Shown here: positions 1 through 6,803 of the stretch, piece by piece
Position numbering within the stretch: position 1 is the stretch's first letter
Layout of the letters: every line of letters starts with the position of its first letter
Source of the DNA: Actinomycetota bacterium
GTDB lineage: Bacteria > Actinomycetota > Actinomycetes > Actinomycetales > Microbacteriaceae
NCBI GenBank assembly: GCA_010028615.1
Contig: RHAS01000004.1
Span: 1-14,685 of the forward strand
Length of the DNA stretch: 14,685 nucleotides
Direction of reading: 5' to 3'
Notes under the pieces: generated by a model
The model's input: the letters and a program-made list of their open reading frames with translations, nothing else
Database searches by the model: none
Told to the model about the DNA's origin: nothing
Made by a program: the position numbers and the translations under genes

Positions 1-55
1 CAGCGGCAACCAGGGCCACTAGCCCCAAAAGCGAAAGCCGAACAAACAGACGCAT
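1..55 (-). CDS. Exported protein, N-terminus only (runs off window)
   Basis: Only the first 18 codons are present, beginning with ATG at 55-53 on the minus strand. They read as a positively charged start (MRLFVRL) followed by a hydrophobic Leu/Val/Ala run, which is a typical signal peptide or first membrane segment. The start lies 4 bases past the stop codon of the upstream toroid lipoprotein, so the two are almost certainly co-transcribed under the same B12 riboswitch. The product cannot be identified from 18 residues. By context, a DUF4430 (transcobalamin C-terminal-like) secreted protein or a B12 transporter membrane component would fit, but this is inference. Confidence 0.6.
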   Translation of the reverse strand, partial: MRLFVRLSLLGLVALVAA

Positions 56-59
56 CGAA

Positions 60-1004
60 TCACTTGGTGTTATTCAAGACATCGATGAAGTTCAACTTTG
101 ACAAAGCCAGGATTGACTGGTTAGTTGCAAAGATGTCGCTATTTGGATCGGACCAAGCGCTTATCACACCGCCGTCTTTTGGATTAATCTGCTGCTTGAG
201 CCAATCAAGGCTCTCATCGACATTTTTACCCAAAGCAGTTAGCGCCATGATTGCGTAAGCAGTCCCATTCACATCTGCAGTGGTATCACCAAGCCAAAAC
301 TTTCCTTCGTAGCTGCTACCAATTAGCCAATCTGAAGTTCGGCTAATGGCAAACTGGATTGTGCCTTTATCTGTATCTTGGCTAAACTCCTCGGCCGCCT
401 TCAGAGCCATTATGACTAACCCAGTTACATCGGCAGCAGGACCGGACTCCATATCTCCGAGATAGTATTTCACGCCGCCGTTTTCTTCAATTTGAGATAC
501 GAGATGAAGCGCAACCTTAACTGCCAAATCATTCTCATCTGCCGCGAGCAATCCGAAAACGACGAGCGCAGTTGAGAAGTTATTGGTCTCCTCTTTTATA
601 GAGCCATCTTGATTGATTAGCGACTTTAGTTCGTCAACCTGAGTCTTCACCGTGACATCATCTTCAAAGTCAAGAACTTGAGCTGCAAAAAGAAATTGTC
701 CTTTTAGTCCAGGGCTGGTTAGGCTTTTCGTGTTTGCCTTAAGCCAGGTGGCTACTTTAGATAATTTGTCTTTGTATCCAACTCCGGTTAGCTGTACTAC
801 GGCTTCCATTGTTGACCCAATGTCACCACCAGATTTAAATGGGTCAAGATAATCTGCTTTTTCAAACTTATCCAAGATGTATTTACTTGTTTTTGGATTT
901 TGATCCGATCCATAGGTTCCTGCAGTGCAGGCAGAGAGGCTAAAAATAGTTAGAACAGATACTGCGGCCAGTAAAACTGAACGCACTTTGATTGATTTTG
1001 ACAT
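60..1004 (-). CDS. Alpha/alpha-toroid lipoprotein, putative transcobalamin-like B12-binding protein
   Basis: The 314-residue product starts with a signal peptide ending in a lipobox, LSAC, with the lipid-anchored cysteine at residue 26, so it is probably tethered outside the membrane. Residues ~40-310 are helical repeats with recurring segments such as ADVTGLVIMALKA and NGTAYAIMALTALG, preceded by short D/G-rich turns. This is the pattern of prenyltransferase / squalene-cyclase-like alpha-alpha toroids. The same fold forms the N-terminal domain of animal transcobalamin and intrinsic factor. The gene directly follows a cobalamin riboswitch, so a role in capturing B12 or a precursor at the cell surface is inferred from context plus fold. 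Enzymatic terpene cyclisation is unlikely: the protein is short, exported and shows no DXDD motif. The ATG at 1004 is supported by GAAAGG five bases upstream. No DUF4430 domain is visible in this chain; it may be in the downstream gene. Confidence 0.75.
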   Translation of the reverse strand: MSKSIKVRSVLLAAVSVLTIFSLSACTAGTYGSDQNPKTSKYILDKFEKADYLDPFKSGGDIGSTMEAVVQLTGVGYKDKLSKVATWLKANTKSLTSPGLKGQFLFAAQVLDFEDDVTVKTQVDELKSLINQDGSIKEETNNFSTALVVFGLLAADENDLAVKVALHLVSQIEENGGVKYYLGDMESGPAADVTGLVIMALKAAEEFSQDTDKGTIQFAISRTSDWLIGSSYEGKFWLGDTTADVNGTAYAIMALTALGKNVDESLDWLKQQINPKDGGVISAWSDPNSDIFATNQSILALSKLNFIDVLNNTK

Positions 1005-1026
1005 CGCAACCTTTCGGGTTTGCGAT
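1003..1026 (-). promoter_or_regulatory. RBS-sequestering hairpin (riboswitch expression platform)
   Basis: On the minus strand the arms ATCGCAA and TTGCGAT pair over 7 bp. Two further G-C pairs form above a single bulged A, closing a five-base loop. The 3' half contains the Shine-Dalgarno GAAAGG (1015-1010), and the helix reaches into the first bases of the ATG at 1004. Such a stem would block ribosome entry. Since it lies between the B12 aptamer and the gene, it is the likely OFF structure of a translational riboswitch. There is no U-tract, so a transcription terminator is less likely. The pairing is directly visible; the switching role is inferred. Confidence 0.65.
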
Positions 1027-1040
1027 CTCCATGCGACGAC

Positions 1041-1178
1041 GGACAGATTCTGCCCGACTCCACCTGCAGACCACGACAGTATTATTTGGAGTCGTTATTT
1101 GGGCAGGCATTCCGACTTATCGATAAATCGACTTACGGTTGCGGGTCAGCACTGGATTTCCACCAGTTTCCCCTGTCC
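1041..1178 (-). promoter_or_regulatory. Cobalamin riboswitch aptamer
   Basis: Read on the minus strand, this stretch contains the hallmark conserved blocks of the B12 riboswitch. They are a GGGAAACTGGTGGAAATCC block (about 1172-1154), the B12 box GCTGACCCGCAACCGTAAG (1150-1132), and the GGAATGCCTGCCC block (about 1123-1111). The ends close into a helix: GGACAG (1178-1173) pairs with CTGTCC (1046-1041), giving the expected P1 stem. A small extra hairpin, CAACTG/CAGTTG, lies just 5' of it (1197-1182). The element precedes the toroid lipoprotein by about 37 bases, the usual position for cis control. The family represses its genes when adenosyl- or other cobalamins bind. Which cobalamin is preferred cannot be told from the sequence alone. 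Confidence 0.93.
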
Positions 1179-1215
1179 AAACAACTGGGCTCAGTTGAGC
1201 GTTAGATAACCATAG

Positions 1216-1265
1216 CAGGAAACAGGTAAAACCCCTGAATGCCCTGTATTTCTGGGGGTTTCCTG
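1216..1265. repeat. Inverted repeat between riboswitch and ABC gene
   Basis: The 8-bp arms CAGGAAAC (1216-1223) and GTTTCCTG (1258-1265) are perfectly complementary. An alternative internal pairing AAACCCC (1229-1235) with the GGGGTTT that overlaps the right arm (1255-1261) is also possible. The repeat lies upstream of the minus-strand riboswitch, where the promoter for that transcript should be, and upstream of the plus-strand binding-protein gene. It could be an operator or a transcript hairpin. No function is assigned. Confidence 0.4.
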
Positions 1266-1279
1266 AAAAGTAGACCACT

Positions 1280-1349
1280 GTAATGAAATGTAACGATTTG
1301 GGCAATAACCCCTGTAGGAAGTCAGTTATTAGTTGTAGAGTTTCATTAC
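1280..1349. repeat. Nested inverted repeats in leader of ABC binding-protein gene
   Basis: Outer arms GTAATGAAA (1280-1288) and TTTCATTAC (1341-1349) are a perfect 9-bp inverted pair. Inner arms AATAAC (1304-1309) and GTTATT (1325-1330) form a second pair with almost the same centre. The plus strand could fold into one long interrupted hairpin, or the arms could be protein-binding half-sites. The non-coding stretch 1205-1410 that holds them contains no open reading frame I would trust. I could not place a convincing -35/-10 pair in it, although TAGAGT (1336-1341) fits an actinobacterial -10. Confidence 0.4.
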
Positions 1350-1362
1350 CCAAGGAACATTT

Positions 1363-1380
1363 GGCAGGGTTTTCCCTACC
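1363..1380 (+). repeat. Short hairpin just upstream of the binding-protein RBS
   Basis: The sequence AGGG-TTTT-CCCT, extended by two outer G-C pairs after one mismatch, forms a compact stem with a four-T loop. It lies about 20 bases before the AAGGAG ribosome binding site of the gene at 1411. It may shape or stabilise the 5' end of this transcript. There is no T-run after it, so it is not a terminator. Its role is unknown. Confidence 0.35.
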
Positions 1381-1410
1381 GGGTGTTTCTAACCATTACA
1401 AGGAGAAACA

Positions 1411-3417
1411 ATGATGAAAAGTCTAGCTAGAGCTACGGCTCTAGTCGCAGTTTCTGTTCTTGGTGTATCAGGTCTAAGCCTTGCACCAGCGAACGCAACT
1501 GCGGCAAACAAGACGATGATTGTTCAGGAAAGCAACATCCTTACGGGTCTTAACACTGCTGTGAACGGTAAGAACCTTCTTACTAACTCAAACGTTGTTG
1601 GCCCTACTGGTGCTGGTTTTACGTATTACAACAACAAAGCTCAGTTGATTCGTAACACCAATTTCGGAACTTTCAAGATCACAAGAAACGACTGTCAAAC
1701 TGCAGTTACAACTGACGAGTTCGGTTGTTTCTCAGTTACCTACACAGTTAAGAAGGGTCTAAAGTATTCAGACGGAACTCTGATTACTGCACAGGACCTT
1801 CTTCTAAGCCACGCAATTTCGAGCAGCGATTACTCGATGAAGGCTGGTCTTGGACAACCTGTTCAGAAGATCATCAACGGTGTCAAGGGAACTGGTTCAA
1901 AGTTTAACTCTGCCGGATACGGTGGAGCTTACGATGACCACACCCGTGCTGAGTCATTTGACATTAGCGATGACAACTTCTCATTGACCGTAAAGTATGA
2001 CGCATTCCAGCCAGACTGGCAGATTTTTGGTCCTGGTCCTGGTGCAGTTCACGCTTTGGTAGCGCTAGCTAAGGGTAAGAGAAGTCTTCAGACTGCTCGC
2101 ACCAACGCTACTTACAAGTCATTGTTCGAAGATGCATACTACGACTCAATTGCTGTGCTTCCAGCTGAAAGCTCAGAAGACTACGCAGACGCACTTGACG
2201 CTCGTACCTCTGCTCGTGCATTGATGACTAAGATCGCTTTGAAGTGGTCAACTGTCTGGAACATCACGACCGTTAACTCAAGCACCAACCCATTGCTGCT
2301 TATTTCTAACGGTACTTACCAGCTAAGCGAATGTCGTTCAACCGACTGTACTTTGGTTTTGAACCCTCGTGCAAACGAAGGTGGAGCTCCAAAGCGCACT
2401 GGTAACCTTGAAAGAATCATCTTCAAGATGGCTTCTAGCATCGCAAACTTCAGCGATACAGCAGTTGCACAGGCTTTGGCCAACGGTGAAATCGACCTGT
2501 ACTCAGGTGGATCATCTGCAGCTTTCTGGTCTGGCGTTTCAGATGCTAGCAAGTTGACTCGTTTCAGAGGAAACATCCTTACTTACGAGCACTTTGACCT
2601 AAGAACTGGAGATTCACAGTACGACTACGAAAGCGATGATGTAGCCGGATGTAACGCTCCATATGACGGTCCATTCAAGGGTAACGACCAAAAGGCTAAG
2701 GATCTACGTAAGGCATTCCTATTGCTAGTTCCAAGACCTAAGTTGGCAAACACCTATGTAGCAAAGGTCTTCGACCCAGCTGCAACTGACACCCCGATGC
2801 TAAACAGCTTGTTCTCGCTAACAACTGAAGGAGACTACTCCAAGGTTGTTGCTGGTTCGAGCCTTTACGTGAATGACTTCCTAAAGGATGAAACCACTCG
2901 CGTAAACATGGCTAAGGCTCTTGTTGCTAAGTGGAGCTCAACTCCGGTTACTGTGAAGGTGCTTACAAGCGCTAGAGCAAGCCGTGTTGACTCAATCACT
3001 CAGATCAAGATCTTGGGTGCTACTGCCGGATTCAACGTACAACACACAGTCAGACCTCTTGACTGGGGAGACATGCTCGACTGCAACGCTTTCGATGCTG
3101 CTCAGTTCGCATGGGTAAAGACTGGTCTTTCACAGACCGGAACCAACCCTCAGTACGAGTCTGATGGTGGAAACAACAGCGCTGGCTGGAACGACCCAAC
3201 CCTAGACAACCTCTTGGGTGAGTTCGAGAAGCTACAGACTGCAACATCTCTAATCACAACAAAGATCAACGCTGAGAAGAGACTGTGGTCAAACTACTTC
3301 ACGCTACCGATTTATCAGTGGCCTGGAGCATCAGCTTGGAACAAGGACTTGAAGAACATTCTTCCAAGCCCACTTGCTCCAAACGTAACCTGGAACAACT
3401 GGTCAATTAGCTACTAA
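1411..3417 (+). CDS. ABC transporter substrate-binding protein, family 5 (oligopeptide/dipeptide type)
   Basis: The 668-residue secreted protein is the solute receptor of the importer encoded downstream. The N-terminus is a signal peptide with AxA sites near residues 27-31 and no cysteine, so signal peptidase I cleavage is expected rather than lipid anchoring. That is unusual for a Gram-positive binding protein. The block YTVKKGLKYSDGTLITAQDL (residues ~111-130) is the typical family 5 (SBP_bac_5) signature. Cysteine pairs at 95/106 and 308/313 could form disulfides outside the cell. AAGGAG at 1400-1405 serves either ATG; the second one (1414, 8-base spacing) may be the true start. Lys is nearly always AAG and Asn nearly always AAC, unlike the permease genes, which suggests strong expression. 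The substrate is probably peptides, but this family also takes up nickel, sugars and other ligands, so specificity is unproven. Confidence 0.88.
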   Translation: MMKSLARATALVAVSVLGVSGLSLAPANATAANKTMIVQESNILTGLNTAVNGKNLLTNSNVVGPTGAGFTYYNNKAQLIRNTNFGTFKITRNDCQTAVTTDEFGCFSVTYTVKKGLKYSDGTLITAQDLLLSHAISSSDYSMKAGLGQPVQKIINGVKGTGSKFNSAGYGGAYDDHTRAESFDISDDNFSLTVKYDAFQPDWQIFGPGPGAVHALVALAKGKRSLQTARTNATYKSLFEDAYYDSIAVLPAESSEDYADALDARTSARALMTKIALKWSTVWNITTVNSSTNPLLLISNGTYQLSECRSTDCTLVLNPRANEGGAPKRTGNLERIIFKMASSIANFSDTAVAQALANGEIDLYSGGSSAAFWSGVSDASKLTRFRGNILTYEHFDLRTGDSQYDYESDDVAGCNAPYDGPFKGNDQKAKDLRKAFLLLVPRPKLANTYVAKVFDPAATDTPMLNSLFSLTTEGDYSKVVAGSSLYVNDFLKDETTRVNMAKALVAKWSSTPVTVKVLTSARASRVDSITQIKILGATAGFNVQHTVRPLDWGDMLDCNAFDAAQFAWVKTGLSQTGTNPQYESDGGNNSAGWNDPTLDNLLGEFEKLQTATSLITTKINAEKRLWSNYFTLPIYQWPGASAWNKDLKNILPSPLAPNVTWNNWSISY

Positions 3418-3438
3418 TTGATTTAGTTTCCAAAAGAA

Positions 3439-3472
3439 TTGTTGGTGGCGTCCTTCGGGGCGCCACCAACAA
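3439..3472 (+). terminator. Strong intercistronic stem-loop after the binding-protein gene
   Basis: A perfect 12-bp stem (TTGTTGGTGGCG with CGCCACCAACAA) continues inward through U-G and two C-G pairs to a UUCG tetraloop. This is a very stable structure, 21 bases after the stop codon. There is no clean T-run directly after it (GGCTATATGGGGG follows), so it may be a partial or Rho-assisted terminator, or a block against 3' exonucleases. Either would leave the binding protein more abundant than the permeases, as is common for ABC importers. Confidence 0.65.
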
Positions 3473-3502
3473 GGCTATATGGGGGCTTCTTTTGAGTGAT
3501 TT

Positions 3503-3546
3503 GGGTCTATAAAAAGAAGAATCTGTTAGAATTTTTTCTAAGACCC
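3503..3546 (+). repeat. AT-rich inverted repeats in the dppB-type leader
   Basis: TTAGAA-TTTT-TTCTAA (3526-3541) is a perfect short palindromic hairpin. The outer arms GGGTCT (3503-3508) and AGACCC (3541-3546) flank it. The element lies 25 bases before the permease start and overlaps a possible -10 (TAGAAT, 3527-3532). It may be a promoter with an operator, allowing the permease genes to be transcribed separately from the binding protein. No good -35 at 17 bases is visible, so this is tentative. Confidence 0.35.
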
Positions 3547-3570
3547 ATACTAAAGAAGGTTTGAATACCT

Positions 3571-5106
3571 ATGTTGACCTATGTCGCTCGAAGAATCGCA
3601 ATCGCATTACTTATTCTTTTTGGTTCTACTTTTCTCTCATATAACTTGGCGGCGTATTCCGGTGATCCGCTTCAGGCGATTAGAGAATCCACCGACCCCA
3701 AAAAAGAATCTATTATTGCTGAGCTAACAAAAACCTATCAACTTGATGTTCCGCCTCCAGCTAGGTACTTTCTTTGGCTAAAAGGAATTCTAGGTGTCTT
3801 GATTGGTAAGCCGGATTTCGGTATTTCAGTAAGTACAAGAATTCCAGTAATCGACTCTTTAGCTTTAGCAATCCCAGCAACAATTCGTTTGGTTACTGCT
3901 GCCACAATTTTGGCAATTGTAGTGGGAATCACATTTGGAATCATTAGCTCGATTCGTCAGTATTCCCGCCTTGACTACTCACTTACTTTCCTGGCCTTCG
4001 TCCTCTTCTCGCTTCCAATTTTCTGGGTTGCTGTGCTTTTGAAGGAATACATGGCTATTGGGTTCAATGACTTTCTCGCCAAACCGCAGATAGATTTGAT
4101 ATGGAATGTGCTGATGTCCTTCCTTCCAGGTTTGATAATTGCTGGATTCATAGGTGGAAACAGGAAGCGATTCCTAATTTCATGGGCGGCTTCTTTTGCA
4201 GCATTCTTCGTCTTATTCTTCTTTGCCAGCGCTACTGGTTGGTTCCGTGATCCATCAATTGGAATTGTTGGAGTAGCGATAATTGGAGTATCGACTTCTC
4301 TTGGTCTTTGCCACATTTTTGCAGGTCTTCAGAATAAGAAAGCTCTCTACGCTGGTCTAACCTCGGTTGCCGTTGGAGTAGGCGTTTACTTTCCGTTCAA
4401 CATGATTGCTAACGGATCAGCAAACTACATGATGATTGTTGGTTTCGCAATCCTGGTACTGGTTGTTAGCTACTTCATAGGCTACTTCTTCACCTCCATC
4501 GACAGAGGGCCAGTAATCACAGTTTCTATGCTTTCGGCAGTGTTCGTGGCTCTTTTCACGGTGCTTGACAGGTTCATGAAATCCTGGAAAGAGTACTACG
4601 TCCTCACCGATGGTAGACCAATTCAGACAATGTCTGCTTATAACATCACCCTCAAGTCCAACGATTTCTGGATTGTCAACCTCGACATCATTACTCACCT
4701 TATTTTGCCTACAACAGCTTTGACTTTGATTTCCTTCGCTGGATACCTAAGGTATTCAAGAGCCTCTGTGCTTGAGGTGCTGAACATGGATTATGTACGT
4801 ACCGCTAGAGCTAAGGGAATTCCTGAGCGTGAGGTCATTCTTCGTCACGCACTGAGAAATGCCATGATTCCACTGACTACCCTTATCGCGTTTGACATCG
4901 CAGGAATTGTTGGTGGCGCGATTATCACAGAAAACGTGTTTGGATGGCGAGGAATGGGAAGCTTGGCGGCTGAAGCTATTGGTGCGCAGGACTTGAACCT
5001 GCTCATGGCTACCTTCAGCATCTCAGCATTCTTGGCTGTTATGGCAACTTTGGCAGCTGACGTGTTCTATACCATCCTGGATCCTCGGATTAGGATTCGC
5101 GGTTAG
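3571..5106 (+). CDS. Enlarged DppB/OppB-type ABC permease
   Basis: This is the first membrane subunit of the importer. The N-terminus (MLTYVARRIAIALLILFGST) and the C-terminal part, with the EAA loop TARAKGIPEREVILRHALRN (residues 411-430) that contacts the ATPase, are typical of DppB. The protein is 511 residues, whereas the family is usually 300-340. The extra ~200 residues lie in one block, about 165-370, after the FSLPIFWVAVLL helix and before HLILPTTALT. The block carries about six more hydrophobic segments (near 176-195, 201-223, 229-252, 258-280, 286-308 and 316-334). The reading frame is intact across the block, so it is an insertion and not a frameshift. The start is supported by AAGAAGG at 3553-3559, with 11-base spacing. 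The function of the inserted segment is unknown. Confidence 0.88.
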   Translation: MLTYVARRIAIALLILFGSTFLSYNLAAYSGDPLQAIRESTDPKKESIIAELTKTYQLDVPPPARYFLWLKGILGVLIGKPDFGISVSTRIPVIDSLALAIPATIRLVTAATILAIVVGITFGIISSIRQYSRLDYSLTFLAFVLFSLPIFWVAVLLKEYMAIGFNDFLAKPQIDLIWNVLMSFLPGLIIAGFIGGNRKRFLISWAASFAAFFVLFFFASATGWFRDPSIGIVGVAIIGVSTSLGLCHIFAGLQNKKALYAGLTSVAVGVGVYFPFNMIANGSANYMMIVGFAILVLVVSYFIGYFFTSIDRGPVITVSMLSAVFVALFTVLDRFMKSWKEYYVLTDGRPIQTMSAYNITLKSNDFWIVNLDIITHLILPTTALTLISFAGYLRYSRASVLEVLNMDYVRTARAKGIPEREVILRHALRNAMIPLTTLIAFDIAGIVGGAIITENVFGWRGMGSLAAEAIGAQDLNLLMATFSISAFLAVMATLAADVFYTILDPRIRIRG

Positions 5107-5161
5107 TAAAAGTAAATCGGTTTGTAAAGAAACAAAGTAGATAAATGGAAGGCCAATTCAA

Positions 5162-6157
5162 ATGAGTGAAGTTGGACAAAGAGAGCAACTTGTGACCACA
5201 GAGGGCATGAGCCAGGGAACTATTATTCGTAAGAAGTTTCTGCAGCACAAGCCGGCTGTAGCAGGACTGATCTTCATGATTTTCTTTGCCATTTTTGTTT
5301 ACACTGCCTCAGGTATTCACCTCGGCACTAACGAGGCAAAGTTCACCATCCAAGGTTGGTGGAAATATAGCCACGAAGACCTACTTCCAACTGGTTCATG
5401 TTTGTCTGGTTGCCCAAGTCCGGATCACCCATTTGGACAAATTGCTAACGGACGTGACTACTTCGCTTTGGTAATGCGTGGAGCTGAAATTTCACTCATG
5501 GTGATGGTGATTATTGGTTCTCTGGGAGCTTTTATTGGAACTGTCATCGGTGCGGTATCTGGTTTCTTCGGGGGAATCGTCGATGCAGTTATGATGCGTT
5601 TCACCGACTTCATTATTACTGTTCCTAGCATCCTTATTGGAGCGGTTATTGGTTACAACTTCGGTGCTCAAGGTGTTGTTACTTTGGCAGTCTTCCTTGG
5701 TGTCTTTGCCTGGACGGGTCTGGCTCGGTTGGTAAGAGGTGAATTCCTTTCTCTTCGCGAAAGAGAATTCGTTGATGCCGCAAGGGTAGCAGGTGCCTCA
5801 AACGCTCGAATAATCTTCAAGCACATTCTCCCGAACTCTGTTGGTGTGATTATTGTGTCGACGACCCTATTGCTATCGAGCTCGATTTTGACCGAAACCG
5901 GCCTTTCCTTCCTAGGATTTGGTGTTCAAGCCCCGGATGTTTCACTCGGTTTGCTAATTAACCAGTATCAGGGAGATTTCACTTTCGCACCGTGGCTATT
6001 CTGGTGGCCTGGCATCATCATTATTCTTATTGCTCTTAGCATTAACTTCGTTGGTGATGGTCTGAGAGATGCATTTGATCCGAGACAACGTAAAGATGTC
6101 AAGCGCAGGAAGAAAGCTAGGCTAGAGGCCCAGCAGTCAGCGGCGGCTAATCAGTGA
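5162..6157 (+). CDS. DppC/OppC-type ABC permease
   Basis: This second membrane subunit has 331 residues, close to the family norm. An N-terminal cytoplasmic stretch and first helix (about 33-52) are followed by the external HPFGQIANGRDYFALVMRGA block (residues ~89-108), a variant of the conserved HPFGTDxxGRD motif. Further helices follow, and then the EAA loop FVDAARVAGASNARIIFKHI, which docks on the ATPase. The tail is basic (DPRQRKDVKRRKKAR). AAGG at 5149-5152 lies 9 bases before the ATG. The 55-base gap to the upstream permease shows no terminator, so the two are probably one transcript. The TGA at 6155-6157 overlaps the 3' end of the opposite-strand PH-domain gene, so transcription towards the ATPase gene must cross that gene in antisense. 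Confidence 0.92.
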   Translation: MSEVGQREQLVTTEGMSQGTIIRKKFLQHKPAVAGLIFMIFFAIFVYTASGIHLGTNEAKFTIQGWWKYSHEDLLPTGSCLSGCPSPDHPFGQIANGRDYFALVMRGAEISLMVMVIIGSLGAFIGTVIGAVSGFFGGIVDAVMMRFTDFIITVPSILIGAVIGYNFGAQGVVTLAVFLGVFAWTGLARLVRGEFLSLREREFVDAARVAGASNARIIFKHILPNSVGVIIVSTTLLLSSSILTETGLSFLGFGVQAPDVSLGLLINQYQGDFTFAPWLFWWPGIIIILIALSINFVGDGLRDAFDPRQRKDVKRRKKARLEAQQSAAANQ

Positions 6158-6729
6158 ACAAAGTTATAAAGCAGGGCAATAATTGCCAGAGACATCAGCG
6201 CGACGGAAAGCCAGTTGATGGTTTTTTCAGTTCCGTTCAAGGTGTCCGGTTGAATGTCCTTTTGGTAGCGAAGCGCGAGCACGAATGCTGCCCCGCTAGC
6301 GGAATTGGGCGATTCGCTGGGAGTAATTATCTTCTTGCTGTCCAAATCTCTAGAGGAGAAGTCGGCTTTATGAGCTCTCCTTGCAGCGAAAATACTTGGA
6401 GCTGGAGCGGCCCAAGAGGCATATTTGGCCTCGGCGGTTTGAATGGTCAGGGAGTATCGAGTAAGCATTCCAACCACCTCAGTCCAAGGGATTCTCACCG
6501 TGGCAAAGGGATTGTGAATTTCTATTCTGCTTTTGCTGAAAATAATTTTTGGTGTGATGGCGAATACCCAAATAAAAACACAAATCGCGAATCCGTTGCA
6601 GAGAGTAACAATGGCTTCGGTCAGGTAGTTAGCCTGCAAGAAGGAATAAAAGGTCCATCCCGTGATCATAACGGTGATAGCCAGGTAGACCCAGCCGGAT
6701 TTACCGCGAAAAACGTGTATGTCTTGCAC
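6151..6729 (-). CDS. PH-domain (bPH_6-type) membrane protein
   Basis: This 192-residue protein has two N-terminal membrane helices (about 13-32 and 37-58), a central domain and a C-terminal helix (about 171-189). The segment RIEIHNPFATVRIPWTEVVG (residues 69-88) and the following WAAPAP (106-111) are typical of the small actinobacterial membrane proteins with a bacterial PH domain. Their function is not established. The start is GTG at 6729. No Shine-Dalgarno is visible, but a TAATCT element lies 7 bases upstream, which suggests a leaderless transcript. The gene sits on the opposite strand between the second permease and the ATPase of the importer, and its stop codon overlaps the end of the permease gene. 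The long plus-strand frame opposite it has no recognisable protein features. Confidence 0.8.
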   Translation of the reverse strand: MQDIHVFRGKSGWVYLAITVMITGWTFYSFLQANYLTEAIVTLCNGFAICVFIWVFAITPKIIFSKSRIEIHNPFATVRIPWTEVVGMLTRYSLTIQTAEAKYASWAAPAPSIFAARRAHKADFSSRDLDSKKIITPSESPNSASGAAFVLALRYQKDIQPDTLNGTEKTINWLSVALMSLAIIALLYNFVH

Positions 6730-6736
6730 AATTTTG

Positions 6737-6742
6737 AGATTA
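6737..6742 (-). promoter_or_regulatory. Probable -10 element for leaderless PH-domain gene
   Basis: On the minus strand TAATCT matches the actinobacterial TANNNT -10 consensus and ends 7 bases before the GTG start at 6729. Transcription would therefore begin at or next to the start codon. The lack of any Shine-Dalgarno agrees with leaderless translation, which is common in actinobacteria. No clear -35 is visible. Confidence 0.4.
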
Positions 6743-6803
6743 CAGGAACTTTTGAAAAACGAAGCGCATCAAGCGATTTTCCATTTAGAAAGGTAGCAGC
6801 GTA

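Noticed and set aside
60..1004. Terpene cyclase or protein prenyltransferase enzyme
   Set aside because: The repeats fit the fold, but the lipobox, short length, lack of a DXDD motif and the B12 riboswitch argue against an enzyme of terpene metabolism.
925..1209. Plus-strand frames across the riboswitch
   Set aside because: They overlie the conserved minus-strand B12 aptamer and have no family features.
3975..4316. Minus-strand frame opposite the permease insertion
   Set aside because: It is a shadow of hydrophobic codons in the permease; the plus frame is continuous and has membrane-protein character. I also checked whether the long permease might be two genes joined by error, but there is no stop or start signal inside.
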